Part shown: piece by piece, positions 14,954-23,750 of the stretch
Layout of the letters: each line of letters opens with the position of its first letter
Position numbering within the stretch: position 1 is the first letter of the stretch
DNA from: an uncultured Collinsella sp.
Lineage (GTDB): Bacteria; Actinomycetota; Coriobacteriia; Coriobacteriales; Coriobacteriaceae
NCBI GenBank assembly: GCA_958443265.1
Contig: CAUCKA010000003.1
Coordinates: 62,001 to 126,000, forward strand
Reading direction: 5' to 3'
DNA length: 64,000 bases
Position numbers and translations under genes: made by a program
Notes under the pieces: generated by a model
Database searches by the model: none
What the model saw: the letters and a program-made list of their open reading frames with translations, nothing else
Told to the model about the DNA's origin: nothing

Positions 14954-16216
14954 ATGCACCAGCGCGTTCCGCTCACCATCGCAACCGGAATCATCGCCGC
15001 CATATGCTTTGTCCTTATCTACCCTCTGCTGACACTCGACACTATAAGAGTCGAAGAAAAACGTTCGAAGCGCGAAGACGATTTCACGGCAAGACGGCAC
15101 AACATCACAGTCACGACATCCGACGGCCGTATCAAGCACAGCGAAAGTGCCATTGGCCGATGGCTCAACATTTCCTTTAAATGGGAAGACAAAACCCCCG
15201 AGCAAAAACTCGGCACGGTCCTTAGATGGTTTACCGGTATCGGAGTGTTTATCGTCTTTTTGGCCGTCTTGTTTAAAGACACTCTATTTGGCCCGCGTTC
15301 GGTATTCACCTACATTCTGGGCAATGACTGGCAGCGCGGTCTCAACATATTCGCGCTCACCGCTTCAATCATGTACGCCTGTGTGGCGCTCACAGTGTGC
15401 GCAATCGCACAGTCGCTTCTTCGCATGTTGTCCAACGTGCTTGGCGCGCGCGGCGAGACGATATGCCGACTTCTCTCGAGCCTGACAAAATACGGAACCC
15501 TCATCGCCATGCTCTATTGGTGCCTAGGCGTTTTGGGTGTCGACACCGCAACGCTTTTGGCCTCGGCAGGCATCATTACACTCGCGGTCTCCTTTGGAGC
15601 CAAAGACCTCATCACGGATATCTTGTGCGGGCTCTTTATTATCTTTGAAGGCGAGTTCCGCGTTGGAGACGTCATCTCGGTTGGCGGCAATACCGGCACC
15701 GTTATGGAAATTGGCGTGCGAACCACAAAGATCAATGACGGCAACGGCAATGTTCTACTGCTGCGCAATAGCTCGATTTCGAATGTCACCAATATGACCA
15801 AACTTAATTCTTACGCCAGCATGGACATCACCATACCGGTGGGAGAATCTCTACCCTATGTCGAAAAGGTGCTTAAAGACGAGCTCAAAAGTGTGCATGA
15901 CCGCGTTCCCGCCATTATCGAAGGCCCCTTCTACAAGGGCGTGGTCGACCTTAGCAGTACCGCTATGACCATTCGCGTTGTCGCCACCTGCAAGGAGACA
16001 GACCGCGGCAGCGTCATGCGCTCTTTGCGCCGCGAGGTAAAGCTTATGCTTTCCCGCCGCGACATCGCCCCCTATCAACTCGTTTTCGATCATTGCGATG
16101 CCGTTGAGTCCGCTCCAAAGGCAGCTACCGCCGAGGAACTCGCCGAAGCGGACGAGTTTAGCGAAGAACAGAAACTCGCCTCGCAAGATCTGGGCAACGA
16201 ACCCCTCAATCAGTAA
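14954..16216 (+). CDS. Sensory MscS-type channel, C-terminal part (channel domain)
   Basis: This frame is open from 14806, and the residues before the first ATG (EKASEIGLADEHLADGF..., DDYYVYVAAPEDSF) complete the second Cache-like domain of the upstream frame. It is therefore the rest of one protein rather than a separate gene. From the ATG there is a helix (LTIATGIIAAICFVLIYPLL), a cytoplasmic linker and three or four further helices. The MscS pore and beta domain follow: LLASAGIITLAVSFGAKDLITDILCGLFIIFEGEFRVGD, then VGGNTGTVMEIGVRTTKI and NSSISNVTN. MscS channels open under membrane tension; the extracytoplasmic domains suggest added ligand control. No ribosome-binding site was found near 14954. 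Confidence 0.82.
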   Translation: MHQRVPLTIATGIIAAICFVLIYPLLTLDTIRVEEKRSKREDDFTARRHNITVTTSDGRIKHSESAIGRWLNISFKWEDKTPEQKLGTVLRWFTGIGVFIVFLAVLFKDTLFGPRSVFTYILGNDWQRGLNIFALTASIMYACVALTVCAIAQSLLRMLSNVLGARGETICRLLSSLTKYGTLIAMLYWCLGVLGVDTATLLASAGIITLAVSFGAKDLITDILCGLFIIFEGEFRVGDVISVGGNTGTVMEIGVRTTKINDGNGNVLLLRNSSISNVTNMTKLNSYASMDITIPVGESLPYVEKVLKDELKSVHDRVPAIIEGPFYKGVVDLSSTAMTIRVVATCKETDRGSVMRSLRREVKLMLSRRDIAPYQLVFDHCDAVESAPKAATAEELAEADEFSEEQKLASQDLGNEPLNQ

Positions 16217-16276
16217 TTCATGGCGCCAGGCAATACGTGCACGGTGCCATAACGGCTCAAGGGAAAGGAACTGAAC

Positions 16277-16675
16277 ATGAGCAACAACCGTAAAGTCCTA
16301 AAGGTCATGTCCATCATCTATCTATTGGGAGGTATTTTTAGCATCGCCGCGGGAGCGTTGGCACTCACTGCGGCTTCGGGCGACGCCAGCGGCGACCTCT
16401 CGGTTTACAGCGTTGTCGTCATCGTGATGGGCATCGTCGAAATCATCGCTGCCATATTGGGCATCCGTGCCTCAAATAACCCCAGCAAGATTGGCATCGT
16501 TTGGGTCTGGGCTATCATTTGCCTAGCATGCGCCGTTGTGAGCCTGCTGCTTTCCGAGCCCTTCTTGGGCGGAGTCGGCACCAGCGCCACCGATGTCACC
16601 GCCGTGGTCGTAAGTGCCGTGTACTTCGTTTTCGCCAACCGCGTTAAAAAGGAAAGCCAGGAGCGCCTGAGCTAG
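16277..16675 (+). CDS. Small four-helix membrane protein
   Basis: This 132-residue protein is almost entirely hydrophobic, with four predicted membrane helices and a basic C-terminal tail (NRVKKESQERLS). It shares its opening (RKVLKVMSIIYLLGGIFS) and overall plan with the protein at 17992-18393 (RKTLKVLALIYFVLGIAS), so the two are paralogues. AAAGGA precedes the ATG. It follows the MscS gene by 60 bases on the same strand, and a strong hairpin terminator follows it, so it probably ends the binding-protein/channel operon. Function unknown. Confidence 0.75.
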   Translation: MSNNRKVLKVMSIIYLLGGIFSIAAGALALTAASGDASGDLSVYSVVVIVMGIVEIIAAILGIRASNNPSKIGIVWVWAIICLACAVVSLLLSEPFLGGVGTSATDVTAVVVSAVYFVFANRVKKESQERLS

Positions 16676-16712
16676 GCATCGGGCTCAACTGTACAAAGCG
16701 CCACGCATAAAA

Positions 16713-16754
16713 ACCGCCCTCCGTTTCTCAGACAGACGAGAAACGGAGGGCGGT
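16713..16754. terminator. Strong bidirectional terminator hairpin
   Basis: Sixteen bases from ACCGCCCTCCGTTTCT at 16713 pair with AGAAACGGAGGGCGGT ending at 16754, with an A-run upstream. It separates the rightward membrane-protein gene from the leftward LysR gene. Confidence 0.85.
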
Positions 16755-16859
16755 CTGCTATTGATGGCGTTTGCGTTCATTCGATTGCGACACACGGCAC
16801 AATCGACAGTATGTCGTCAGGCAGCAAAGCCGACAGCGGCGAGCGCATCGACGGATATG

Positions 16860-17798
16860 CTAGCGAGCGGCGGACCCGTTGGCGCAACCCACCATGCGAA
16901 TCAAGTAGTTTTCTACGACGTGATAAGCTTGGGGTTTTTCATCTTTAAGGGAAACTAGGCACACCGGAACTGTCAGGGCCCCTTTACCCGCAATGGGGAC
17001 AACCTCAAACCCGCTAGCAATCTGACCGGGAACGGGAAGAATCGCATTTAAGAAAAAGCCGTGCTCTGCCACCAAAAACGACCCAAATTGAGCGGGGCCA
17101 TCGATAATGCGCGTCTCACCAAGGACACCGCGGCTTTCGTACTGCCAAAAAATCGAATTATTAAAGTTATCAAACGCAGCCGACTGTCCTGCCGGATATG
17201 AGCTCAAATCAGCCACAGTCACAAAAGGCCTCTTAGCGAACGGATGGCCGGCGGCGACGACAATACCCGTGGGCAGGGTTCCCAGCTGCTCGCAATCATC
17301 ATTGGTATTGTCATATGTGCCCACCGTAAGCAAGGCGTCGAGGTCACCCTGCTCGAGCTCCTGCTGAGCGATCCCGGGATGCACGGCACAAAACTTCACG
17401 CGCACGCGGGCACCACGCATGATAAGCGCAGACAACCCCTTATATAGCTTATCGTCGTTATCGAGTGCGGGAACGCACAGGCCAATCGAGAGTTCCGGCA
17501 TCGCTTGCGCCCCAGAGGCCGACGGGACGGTCAGGTCGCATCCAAACGGATCAAAGTTTTCAACCTCACGATACGCCTCGACGGCGTTGCGAGCCTTGGC
17601 ATAAAAGCTACGGGCGGCCCGAGTCGGCTTTACGCCACTATTTCCACGCTCAAAAAACTGAACGTTAAACAACTGCTCGAGCTCGCTAATTGACTTGGAA
17701 ATGGCCTGGACGGTCACGTTGCGCTGGTGTGCCGCGGCGGTAAAACTCTTCGTCTCAAATACGGCGACAAAATAGCCGACCTGCTTGATATTCACCAT
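16860..17798 (-). CDS. LysR-family transcriptional regulator
   Basis: This 312-residue protein begins with the LysR winged helix-turn-helix: MVNIKQVGYFVAVFETKSFTAAAH, QRNVTVQAISKSISELEQLFNVQFFERG. A substrate-binding effector domain follows (LSIGLCVPALDNDDKLYKGL, GDLDALLTVGT, FAKRPFVTVADLSSYP). Length is normal for the family. Start 17798 overlaps a GAGGTGA site and a GTG three bases later is possible. The upstream neighbour at 17992 is divergent, which is the usual arrangement for LysR targets, so that membrane protein may be under its control. The inducer cannot be inferred. Confidence 0.88.
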   Translation of the reverse strand: MVNIKQVGYFVAVFETKSFTAAAHQRNVTVQAISKSISELEQLFNVQFFERGNSGVKPTRAARSFYAKARNAVEAYREVENFDPFGCDLTVPSASGAQAMPELSIGLCVPALDNDDKLYKGLSALIMRGARVRVKFCAVHPGIAQQELEQGDLDALLTVGTYDNTNDDCEQLGTLPTGIVVAAGHPFAKRPFVTVADLSSYPAGQSAAFDNFNNSIFWQYESRGVLGETRIIDGPAQFGSFLVAEHGFFLNAILPVPGQIASGFEVVPIAGKGALTVPVCLVSLKDEKPQAYHVVENYLIRMVGCANGSAAR

Positions 17799-17991
17799 TC
17801 ACCTCAAATAAATGCACAGTATGATCCAGTTAAACAAAAACCTAGCACAACGCAAGTGCCAGCCCCGTCGCGAACGAAGCGTTCAACTATTGGATGAACG
17901 TACGCAGCGCCTTGTTGAATTACAATATGCTTCGCGACATGCGCCATGCATGCGCATCAAATACGTCATGTCCACTTCGAAAGGACCAGCC

Positions 17992-18393
17992 ATGAGCTAC
18001 ACTCGCAAGACACTCAAAGTCCTTGCCCTCATTTACTTTGTTTTGGGCATCGCCAGCCTCGTCATCGCCGGCGTCGGCATCGCCAAGGGCAGCCTCGATT
18101 CCACGTACGGGTCGAACGCCATGCTCGCCGCGGCCGTACTTGTCATCAAGGGTCTTGTCGATCTTGCCGCAGGTGTTGCGGGCATCAAGGGCGCCAACAA
18201 GCCTTCGCAGGTGGATGGTGCGTTTAAGCTCGGCATCGTCGCCGCAATCGCCACGATTGCGCAGGCCGTGCTCACGCTTCCCGCGTTTGGCGGCGACGCC
18301 ATCAACTTTGGCGCCTTTGTCATCGTGGTGTACGACCTGTTCTTTATTCAGCAGGCACACGACATTAAGGCCGAGAACAAGGACCGCCTGTAA
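17992..18393 (+). CDS. Small four-helix membrane protein, paralogue
   Basis: This 133-residue protein has four hydrophobic helices and a charged tail (HDIKAENKDRL). It is related to the protein at 16277-16675 by its N-terminal RKTLKVLALIYFVLGIAS. A degraded copy of its 3' end is at 11736-11927. GAAAGGA lies upstream of the ATG at 17992; longer in-frame extensions have no site. A terminator hairpin follows at 18430. Function unknown; the divergent LysR gene may regulate it. Confidence 0.75.
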   Translation: MSYTRKTLKVLALIYFVLGIASLVIAGVGIAKGSLDSTYGSNAMLAAAVLVIKGLVDLAAGVAGIKGANKPSQVDGAFKLGIVAAIATIAQAVLTLPAFGGDAINFGAFVIVVYDLFFIQQAHDIKAENKDRL

Positions 18394-18429
18394 GCGCTCG
18401 CTTCTCATAACCTTTGTAGCCAAGCAACT

Positions 18430-18468
18430 AAAAAGGGCCGATCGCGCATCTCCGCGGTCGGCCCTTTA
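18430..18468. terminator. Terminator hairpin between convergent genes
   Basis: AGGGCCGATCGCG at 18434-18446 pairs, with one G-T mismatch, with CGCGGTCGGCCCT at 18453-18465, flanked by A-rich and T-rich bases. It is near-identical to the hairpin at 11965. Confidence 0.85.
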
Positions 18469-18483
18469 CGTTTGCCCAGATAA

Positions 18484-18520
18484 AACCTGCCAAAATAAAC
18501 CTGTCCCTTTTTGGCAGGTT
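18484..18520. repeat. TTTTGGCAGGTT hairpin, family 3, copy 2
   Basis: AACCTGCCAAAA at 18484-18495 pairs with TTTTGGCAGGTT ending at 18520. The rlmA stop codon begins two bases later, so this is another palindrome placed directly at a gene's 3' end. Confidence 0.85.
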
Positions 18521-18521
18521 G

Positions 18522-19337
18522 TTAGCTGTGACGGTACTCGGCAATGATGAAGTCGATATCGGTCTGAAGGGTGTCCAGGTTTGCCAGGCGCTCTTTATCG
18601 GCAGGGCGCGTGCGGTAGTAGTACGGCGTCATCTGGAACACCGCCTCGATGTCGGCCTGCGTCTGGAGCGTAATGTTCGCAGATACCCGTTGCGTTCCCA
18701 CCAACTCGAGCTCGGTCGTCTTCGGCAGCTTCTCATCGTTGAGATATGGCGTGTCGTAGAGCACCTCCTTGAGCCCAAACAGATGCCGAGCACCCGGCAC
18801 CACGGTGTAGAGCGAGCCCTCGGGCGCCAGCACGCGGGCAAATTCACGCTCGTTAAAGGGGGCGAAGAGCTCGGTCACCATATCGAAGGCGCCATCAGCC
18901 ACGGGGATATCCTTCATGTTGGCCACGAAATAGGTCGCATCGCCGCGCTTGGCAGCCAGGCGCACCATCTCTTTGCCCAAGTCGAACCCGAAAGCCTCCA
19001 CGCCCGGCACCGCACCCATGGCGCTCGTGTAGTAGCCCTCGCCGCAGCAAATATCGAGCAAGGTCACGGGAGCATCCGCAGACGCCAAACGCCCGGACAC
19101 CCGCTCGCGCACCAGCTCGACCATCGCATCGCGCAACGGCGCATAGTAACCGCGGTTAAGAAAGTCACGACGGCTGCGCGCCTGCGACTTGGGATCGCCC
19201 ATGGAGTCGCCGCTCTTGGACGAGCGCAGCAAATATAGATAGCCCTCGCGCGCACGGTCAAACCGGTGTCCGCCCGCGCATGCAGCACCGCGCTCGTCGT
19301 CCACCAATGGCTTATGGCAAACGGGACACAACAACAT
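18522..19337 (-). CDS. rlmA: 23S rRNA (guanine-N1)-methyltransferase, RlmA family
   Basis: This 271-residue protein has the RlmA layout. An N-terminal zinc ribbon (LLCPVCHKPL..., CAGGHRFD) is followed by the YLYLLRSSKSGDSMGDPKSQARSRRDFLNRGYY linker that is diagnostic for this family. A Rossmann methyltransferase domain comes next, with SAM loop LLDICCGEGYYT. RlmA enzymes methylate N1 of G745 or G748 in helix 35 of 23S rRNA; the second type can confer tylosin tolerance. Which position is modified here cannot be told. The ATG at 19337 follows AAGGAGT. A fragment of the 3' end is repeated at 12057-12117. Confidence 0.88.
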   Translation of the reverse strand: MLLCPVCHKPLVDDERGAACAGGHRFDRAREGYLYLLRSSKSGDSMGDPKSQARSRRDFLNRGYYAPLRDAMVELVRERVSGRLASADAPVTLLDICCGEGYYTSAMGAVPGVEAFGFDLGKEMVRLAAKRGDATYFVANMKDIPVADGAFDMVTELFAPFNEREFARVLAPEGSLYTVVPGARHLFGLKEVLYDTPYLNDEKLPKTTELELVGTQRVSANITLQTQADIEAVFQMTPYYYRTRPADKERLANLDTLQTDIDFIIAEYRHS

Positions 19338-19396
19338 GGCAACTCCTTAGCGCGGACAACACAACGCCCAACATTGTCGCACGCCTTCCCCACCTA

Positions 19397-19513
19397 GTCA
19401 TTGGGGACGTTCTTGAATGACTAGTCGTTTAAGAACGTCCCCAACGACCAAATGACTAGTCTGAAGGAGTGTCCCCAGCTGCCGGCAGAAAAGGAACGTC
19501 CCTAAGTGCCGGC
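19397..19513. repeat. GGGGACGTTCTT repeat block, family 2, copy 1
   Basis: GGGGACGTTCTT at 19403-19414 pairs with AAGAACGTCCCC at 19431-19442 around GACTAGTC. A second part with GTGTCCCCAGCTGCCGGCA, GGAACGTCCCTAAGTGCCGG follows. Related blocks lie at 33795-33905 and 43919-43957. It fills much of the gap between rlmA and the MATE gene. Confidence 0.85.
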
Positions 19514-19581
19514 TGGATGCATTAGGAGTATCATCGTCTGCGCAAATATCTAGCGAATCGCATAGTAGAGATTGAGAGCGT

Positions 19582-20964
19582 ATGACTGATACCGCGTCCA
19601 AGCACATTGACATGACTACCGGCTCGCTGTGGCGCAATATTCCCCTATTCGCCTTTCCCGTCGCCGCCACGAGCATCCTTGAGCAGCTATCGAACCTCAT
19701 CGCCACGGTCATCATCGGCAACTTCTCGGGCGACCAGGGAACCCTTGCCATGGCAGCGGTCGGCTCTAATGTTCCGCTTACCAGTCTTATGCTCAACCTG
19801 TTTATTGGCATGTCGCTTGGCTCCAACGTGGTCATTGCCAACGCTATCGGCCGCAACGATCAGAACATGGTCAAACGTGCCGTCCATACCTCGATTTTAA
19901 TGGCGCTCGTGGGCTTTGTCGTCATCGCACTGGGCGAGATCTTTGCCGAGCCCATGCTCGCCGCGCTCAACGTGCCTGCCGAGACCATGCCGCTCGCCTC
20001 ACTCTACCTGCGCGTCTTTTTGCTGAGCATGCCCTCGATCTTGCTCTACAACTTTGAGGCCGCGATCTTCCGCTCCGTCGGCATCACCCGCATGCCGCTG
20101 CAGGCGCTTGCCGTGTCCACCGTCCTCAACATTGGCCTGGACCTCATCTTTGTCCCCGTACTCCACTGGGGCGTCGCGGGCGTCGCTATCGCCACCGCCA
20201 TCGCCTACACCGTCAGCGCCGCTACGCTCTTTATCCGCCTGCTCAAGACCGACTCCGTCGTCCGCGTCACCCTACACGACCTAGCTATCGACCCCGTCGC
20301 CCTCAAGCGCATCGTCAAGATCGGCCTGCCCGCCGGTATCCAAAGCGCCGTCTTTGCCGTCGCCAACATCATCATCCAGTCCGCCATCAACAGCCTGGGC
20401 ACCGAGGTCATGGCGGCATCCAGCGCCGCCATGAGCTTGGAGTATGTGTGCTACAACCTGCTCAACAGCTTTAGCCAGGCTTGCACCACCTTTGTGGGGC
20501 AAAACCACGGCGCGCGCCAGATCGACCGCTGCACCAAGACGCTCAAGGTCTGCCTGGTCGAAGGCGGCATCGTTGCACTCACCACCATCGTCATCATCGT
20601 CGGTCTGGGGCGCGAGATCCTGGCGTTGTTCAACAGCGACCCCAACATCGTCTCGATCGGCTATATCCGCGTGTGTTCGATCTTCCCGGCGTACGCCTTT
20701 AGCATGTTCTACGAGAACATGTCCGGTTATCTGCGCGGCTTTGGCATCTCGCTCATGCCCGCCCTCATCACCATGATTTGCGTCTGCGGCATCCGCTTCT
20801 ATTGGGTGTTCTGCGTGTTCCCGCACTTCCGCACCTTTGCGAACATCATGATGGTCTACCCCATCAGCCTGGGCACCACGGCGTTCTTTATGGTCGTGGC
20901 GGTACTGCTCTGCCACCCGGCACGCACCTACCGTCTGGCGCAAGCCAAGACCGGGGCGCGCTAG
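19582..20964 (+). CDS. MATE-family efflux transporter
   Basis: This 460-residue integral membrane protein has about twelve predicted helices in the two six-helix bundles of the MATE fold. It opens MTTGSLWRNIPLFAFPVAATSILEQLSNLIATVIIGNFSG, typical of NorM/DinF-like proteins (a 'P...LE.l...vD...vG' pattern). The second half starts near IDPVALKRIVKIGLPAGIQSAVFAVAN. MATE exporters use Na+ or H+ gradients to expel cationic drugs or metabolites; the substrate is not readable. The ATG at 19582 is the first good start and follows a weak GAGAG site. It is flanked by the family 2 repeat block and the convergent LysR gene. Confidence 0.9.
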   Translation: MTDTASKHIDMTTGSLWRNIPLFAFPVAATSILEQLSNLIATVIIGNFSGDQGTLAMAAVGSNVPLTSLMLNLFIGMSLGSNVVIANAIGRNDQNMVKRAVHTSILMALVGFVVIALGEIFAEPMLAALNVPAETMPLASLYLRVFLLSMPSILLYNFEAAIFRSVGITRMPLQALAVSTVLNIGLDLIFVPVLHWGVAGVAIATAIAYTVSAATLFIRLLKTDSVVRVTLHDLAIDPVALKRIVKIGLPAGIQSAVFAVANIIIQSAINSLGTEVMAASSAAMSLEYVCYNLLNSFSQACTTFVGQNHGARQIDRCTKTLKVCLVEGGIVALTTIVIIVGLGREILALFNSDPNIVSIGYIRVCSIFPAYAFSMFYENMSGYLRGFGISLMPALITMICVCGIRFYWVFCVFPHFRTFANIMMVYPISLGTTAFFMVVAVLLCHPARTYRLAQAKTGAR

Positions 20965-20993
20965 ACGCATCCAACAAGGTGGCGCATCGGCAA

Positions 20994-21860
20994 CTAGCTC
21001 ACGATATGCGAGCTCATATAGTCGATAAAGCGCCTTGTGGCGATCGGCATGGTGTCCCAGCTGCGCCAGGCGGCCACCACATCGCGCGAGGGGGCATGCA
21101 CGATGGGACGTACGTGAATATCGGCCCGCATGCCCTCGACGGTACGACGGTAGAGCATGCTCACGCCTAGGCCCTCCTCCACCATCGCCATGATGGTGTA
21201 GTCGTCGGTCACCTCGCTCGTCACGTGCGGCGACAGCCCATGCGCCGCGAATGCATCGAGCACCAGGCTCTGTTCGCCCTCATCCAGCAGCACAAACGGC
21301 TCGGACGCCAGGTCGGCGAGCGTCACCTTTTCCTTTGCCGTCAGCGGATGCGCGGCCGGCAACAGTGCCACCAACTCATCGTGATAGACCACGCGCTTCT
21401 CGAGCCCAGCAGTAAATCCGCGTGCCGTAAAGCAAAAATCAACCACGCCATCGTGCACCCACTGGGCATTGCGCGTGTAATCGCCCTGTTTGAGCGTAAA
21501 GCGTACACCCGGATGCAGGGCACCAAAGTCGCGGATCACGCGCGGCAACACGGTGCGGCTCACGTTGGTAAACGTTGCGATACGAATATCAGTCGAGGAG
21601 AGTCCCAGCAATTCCTGGCGCTTGCCCTCAAGCTCGGCCTCGGCAGTTACAATCTGGCGCAGATACGGCAGGTACTGCTTGCCGTCGCGCGTAAGCGAAA
21701 CGCCCTGCTTGCCGCGCTCGATAAGCGTGGTGCCCAGCTCGCGCTCGAGCGCCTTGACGGCCTGGCTCACCGCACTTTGCGTATAGCCTAGCTCGTCGGC
21801 CGCGCCCTTAAGACTGCCGCAATCGACCACCATACATACAATCTGATATCGCGATGCCAT
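20994..21860 (-). CDS. LysR-family transcriptional regulator
   Basis: This 288-residue regulator has the LysR helix-turn-helix at its N-terminus: YQIVCMVVDCGSLKGAADELGYTQSAVSQAVKALERELGTTLIERGKQGVSLT. The effector domain follows (IRIATFTNVSRTVLPRVIRDFGALHPGVRFTL, VDFCFTARG, LVALLPAAHPLTAKEKVTLADLASEPFVLLDEGE). TGGAGG precedes the ATG at 21860. It is divergent from the EamA transporter gene at 22020, and the 159-base gap holds an AGTAT-N9-ATACT inverted repeat, so it very likely controls that transporter. Confidence 0.9.
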   Translation of the reverse strand: MASRYQIVCMVVDCGSLKGAADELGYTQSAVSQAVKALERELGTTLIERGKQGVSLTRDGKQYLPYLRQIVTAEAELEGKRQELLGLSSTDIRIATFTNVSRTVLPRVIRDFGALHPGVRFTLKQGDYTRNAQWVHDGVVDFCFTARGFTAGLEKRVVYHDELVALLPAAHPLTAKEKVTLADLASEPFVLLDEGEQSLVLDAFAAHGLSPHVTSEVTDDYTIMAMVEEGLGVSMLYRRTVEGMRADIHVRPIVHAPSRDVVAAWRSWDTMPIATRRFIDYMSSHIVS

Positions 21861-21919
21861 CGTGCCTCCACATCGGTGTAGCCGTAAAACGTTTTGCCAG
21901 GGCTTTTTCTACCTACATT

Positions 21920-21938
21920 AGTATTGCTTAATCATACT
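21920..21938. promoter_or_regulatory. Candidate LysR operator (AGTAT-N9-ATACT)
   Basis: AGTATTGCTTAATCATACT is an inverted repeat with the T-N11-A core typical of LysR boxes. It sits midway between the divergent LysR and EamA genes. Confidence 0.6.
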
Positions 21939-22019
21939 GAAGATACATTCGCTTTACTACATCAAAATCTAGGAGCAGAATCCTTTTTTGCGAAACCGTT
22001 CTGTAACAAAAGGAGTCCC

Positions 22020-22922
22020 ATGGATCGCAAAAAAGCAATCGCGCTCTCGTTTTCCGTTCCCGTCGCATGGGGCTTTTCGTACCCCCTCATGAAGATCGGC
22101 ATGGACAGCATGAACGCCACGAGCATCGTTGCGCTGCGCTGCATCATCGTCTTTGTGGCCTGCCTGCTGCTCTTCCACAAGCACGCGCTGCGCATCAACC
22201 GCGACCTCATGGTTCGCGCCGCCATCATCGGCGCCATCATGGCAACCGAGCTCACCTGCATGTGCTTGGGCTCCAGCCTTACCTCCGCCTCCACCGCCGG
22301 CTTTTTGCAGAGCCTGACGGTCGTGATCGTGCCGTTTGCCAACGCCGCCCTGCTGCGCCGCGCCCCCGAGCGCAAAGTTCTCGTCGGCACCGCCATCGTC
22401 ACCTGTGGCATGCTGCTGCTCTCGGGCGCCGACTTCACCAGCCTGAACCCGGGCGCGCTCATCATGTTGCTCTCGGCCTTTATCTATGCCGGCCATATCA
22501 TTGTGGCGAAGCGCTTTGTCGAAGATGTCGACCCGCTGGCCCTGGGCGTTTGGCAGCTTGGCTTCGGCGGCTTATTCTCGGGTATCGCCGCATTCACCTT
22601 TGGCGGTTTCACGCTTCCCGGCACGCCGGGCGAGGTCGTGGTCGTCGTCGCACTCGCGCTCATCTGCTCTGCCTACGGCTTTATCACCCAAACGCTCGCG
22701 CAGCCCCACGTGCCCGCCGAGACCACAGGCTTTGCCTTCTCGCTCGAGCCGGTCTGCTCCGCTGTCTTCTCGTTCTTCCTGGTCGGCGAGGTCCTGAGCC
22801 CCATCGCCTTCTTTGGCGCCGCCCTCATCCTCACCGGCGTCATGGTGGCAACCGTCGAGCTCCCGCGTCTTCGTGCACACGGGCACGCTCGCATGGCAGG
22901 AGCGCCCGAGCGCGTCTCGTAG
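22020..22922 (+). CDS. EamA/DMT-family transporter
   Basis: This 300-residue membrane protein has ten predicted helices in two EamA repeats. Repeat one begins KKAIALSFSVPVAWGFSYPLMKIGMDSM, and repeat two is around GALIMLLSAFIYAGHIIVAKRFVE. The end of the second repeat, FSLEPVCSAVFSFFLVGEVLSPIAFFGAALILTGVMVA, is the classic EamA signature. Members export amino acids, nucleotides or other metabolites; the substrate is unknown. Start ATG 22020 follows AAAGGAG. The divergent LysR gene probably regulates it. Confidence 0.9.
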   Translation: MDRKKAIALSFSVPVAWGFSYPLMKIGMDSMNATSIVALRCIIVFVACLLLFHKHALRINRDLMVRAAIIGAIMATELTCMCLGSSLTSASTAGFLQSLTVVIVPFANAALLRRAPERKVLVGTAIVTCGMLLLSGADFTSLNPGALIMLLSAFIYAGHIIVAKRFVEDVDPLALGVWQLGFGGLFSGIAAFTFGGFTLPGTPGEVVVVVALALICSAYGFITQTLAQPHVPAETTGFAFSLEPVCSAVFSFFLVGEVLSPIAFFGAALILTGVMVATVELPRLRAHGHARMAGAPERVS

Positions 22923-23010
22923 ACCCCACTCCTTATACAGCCGCGGCATAAAGGCAACCGGTGCGCCTTTATAATAGATGCCAACAGAGCATCAGACGTA
23001 AAGGAGCCCC

Positions 23011-23736
23011 ATGGACGCCGCGACCCGCGACCGCAACATAGCAACTTGGTTGGGCGATGCGCCGCAGCCGGTACGCGACACGACGAACCAGCTGCTCGAG
23101 CGCATCGCCCTTTTGCGTGCCGAGCAGACCATCTACCCGGCACAAGACGACATCCTCAATGCCCTCGCCTATACGCCGGCCGACCAGGTCAAGGTTGTCA
23201 TCTTGGGTCAGGACCCCTATCACGGACCCAACCAGGCCATGGGGCTGTCGTTCTCGGTCCCCGCGTCGCAAACCAAGTTACCGCCGAGCCTGCGCAACAT
23301 CTATAAGGAACTCAACGCCGATCTGGGCTGCCCCATTCCCGCCACGGGAGACCTAACCCCATGGGCACAGCAGGGCGTCTTGCTCCTCAACACTACGCTC
23401 ACCGTGCGTGAGCATGCCGCGAATTCGCACGCCAAGCTGGGCTGGAGCACACTCACCGACTACGTTATCGAACGCTGCTGCCAGCTGCCCCAGCCGGTCG
23501 TCTTTTTGGCATGGGGACGCTTTGCCCAGCAAATGGTTGAGGGCAAGCTCGACGCGATCGGCGTGGGCAAGGCAACCGGCAAGTTCTGCCTGGCCTCTAC
23601 GCACCCCTCGCCGCTTTCGGCCAACCGTGCCACGGCAGAACTCCCCGCCTTTATAGGGTCGCGCCCCTTCTCCGCTGCCAATCGGCTACTCGAACAGCAC
23701 GGCTCGACCCCCGTCAACTGGACTTGCCTCGGCTAA
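23011..23736 (+). CDS. ung: Uracil-DNA glycosylase
   Basis: This is a 241-residue family 1 UDG that removes uracil from DNA in base-excision repair. The water-activating motif GQDPYHGP, the uracil-pocket region GLSFSVP, LPPSLRNIYKEL, WAQQGVLLLNTTLTV and the DNA-intercalation loop HPSPLSA are all present in order. The size is normal. ATG 23011 follows AAAGGAG. The gene ends before a bidirectional terminator shared with the convergent SDR gene. Confidence 0.97.
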   Translation: MDAATRDRNIATWLGDAPQPVRDTTNQLLERIALLRAEQTIYPAQDDILNALAYTPADQVKVVILGQDPYHGPNQAMGLSFSVPASQTKLPPSLRNIYKELNADLGCPIPATGDLTPWAQQGVLLLNTTLTVREHAANSHAKLGWSTLTDYVIERCCQLPQPVVFLAWGRFAQQMVEGKLDAIGVGKATGKFCLASTHPSPLSANRATAELPAFIGSRPFSAANRLLEQHGSTPVNWTCLG

Positions 23737-23750
23737 AAACCGATACATCA

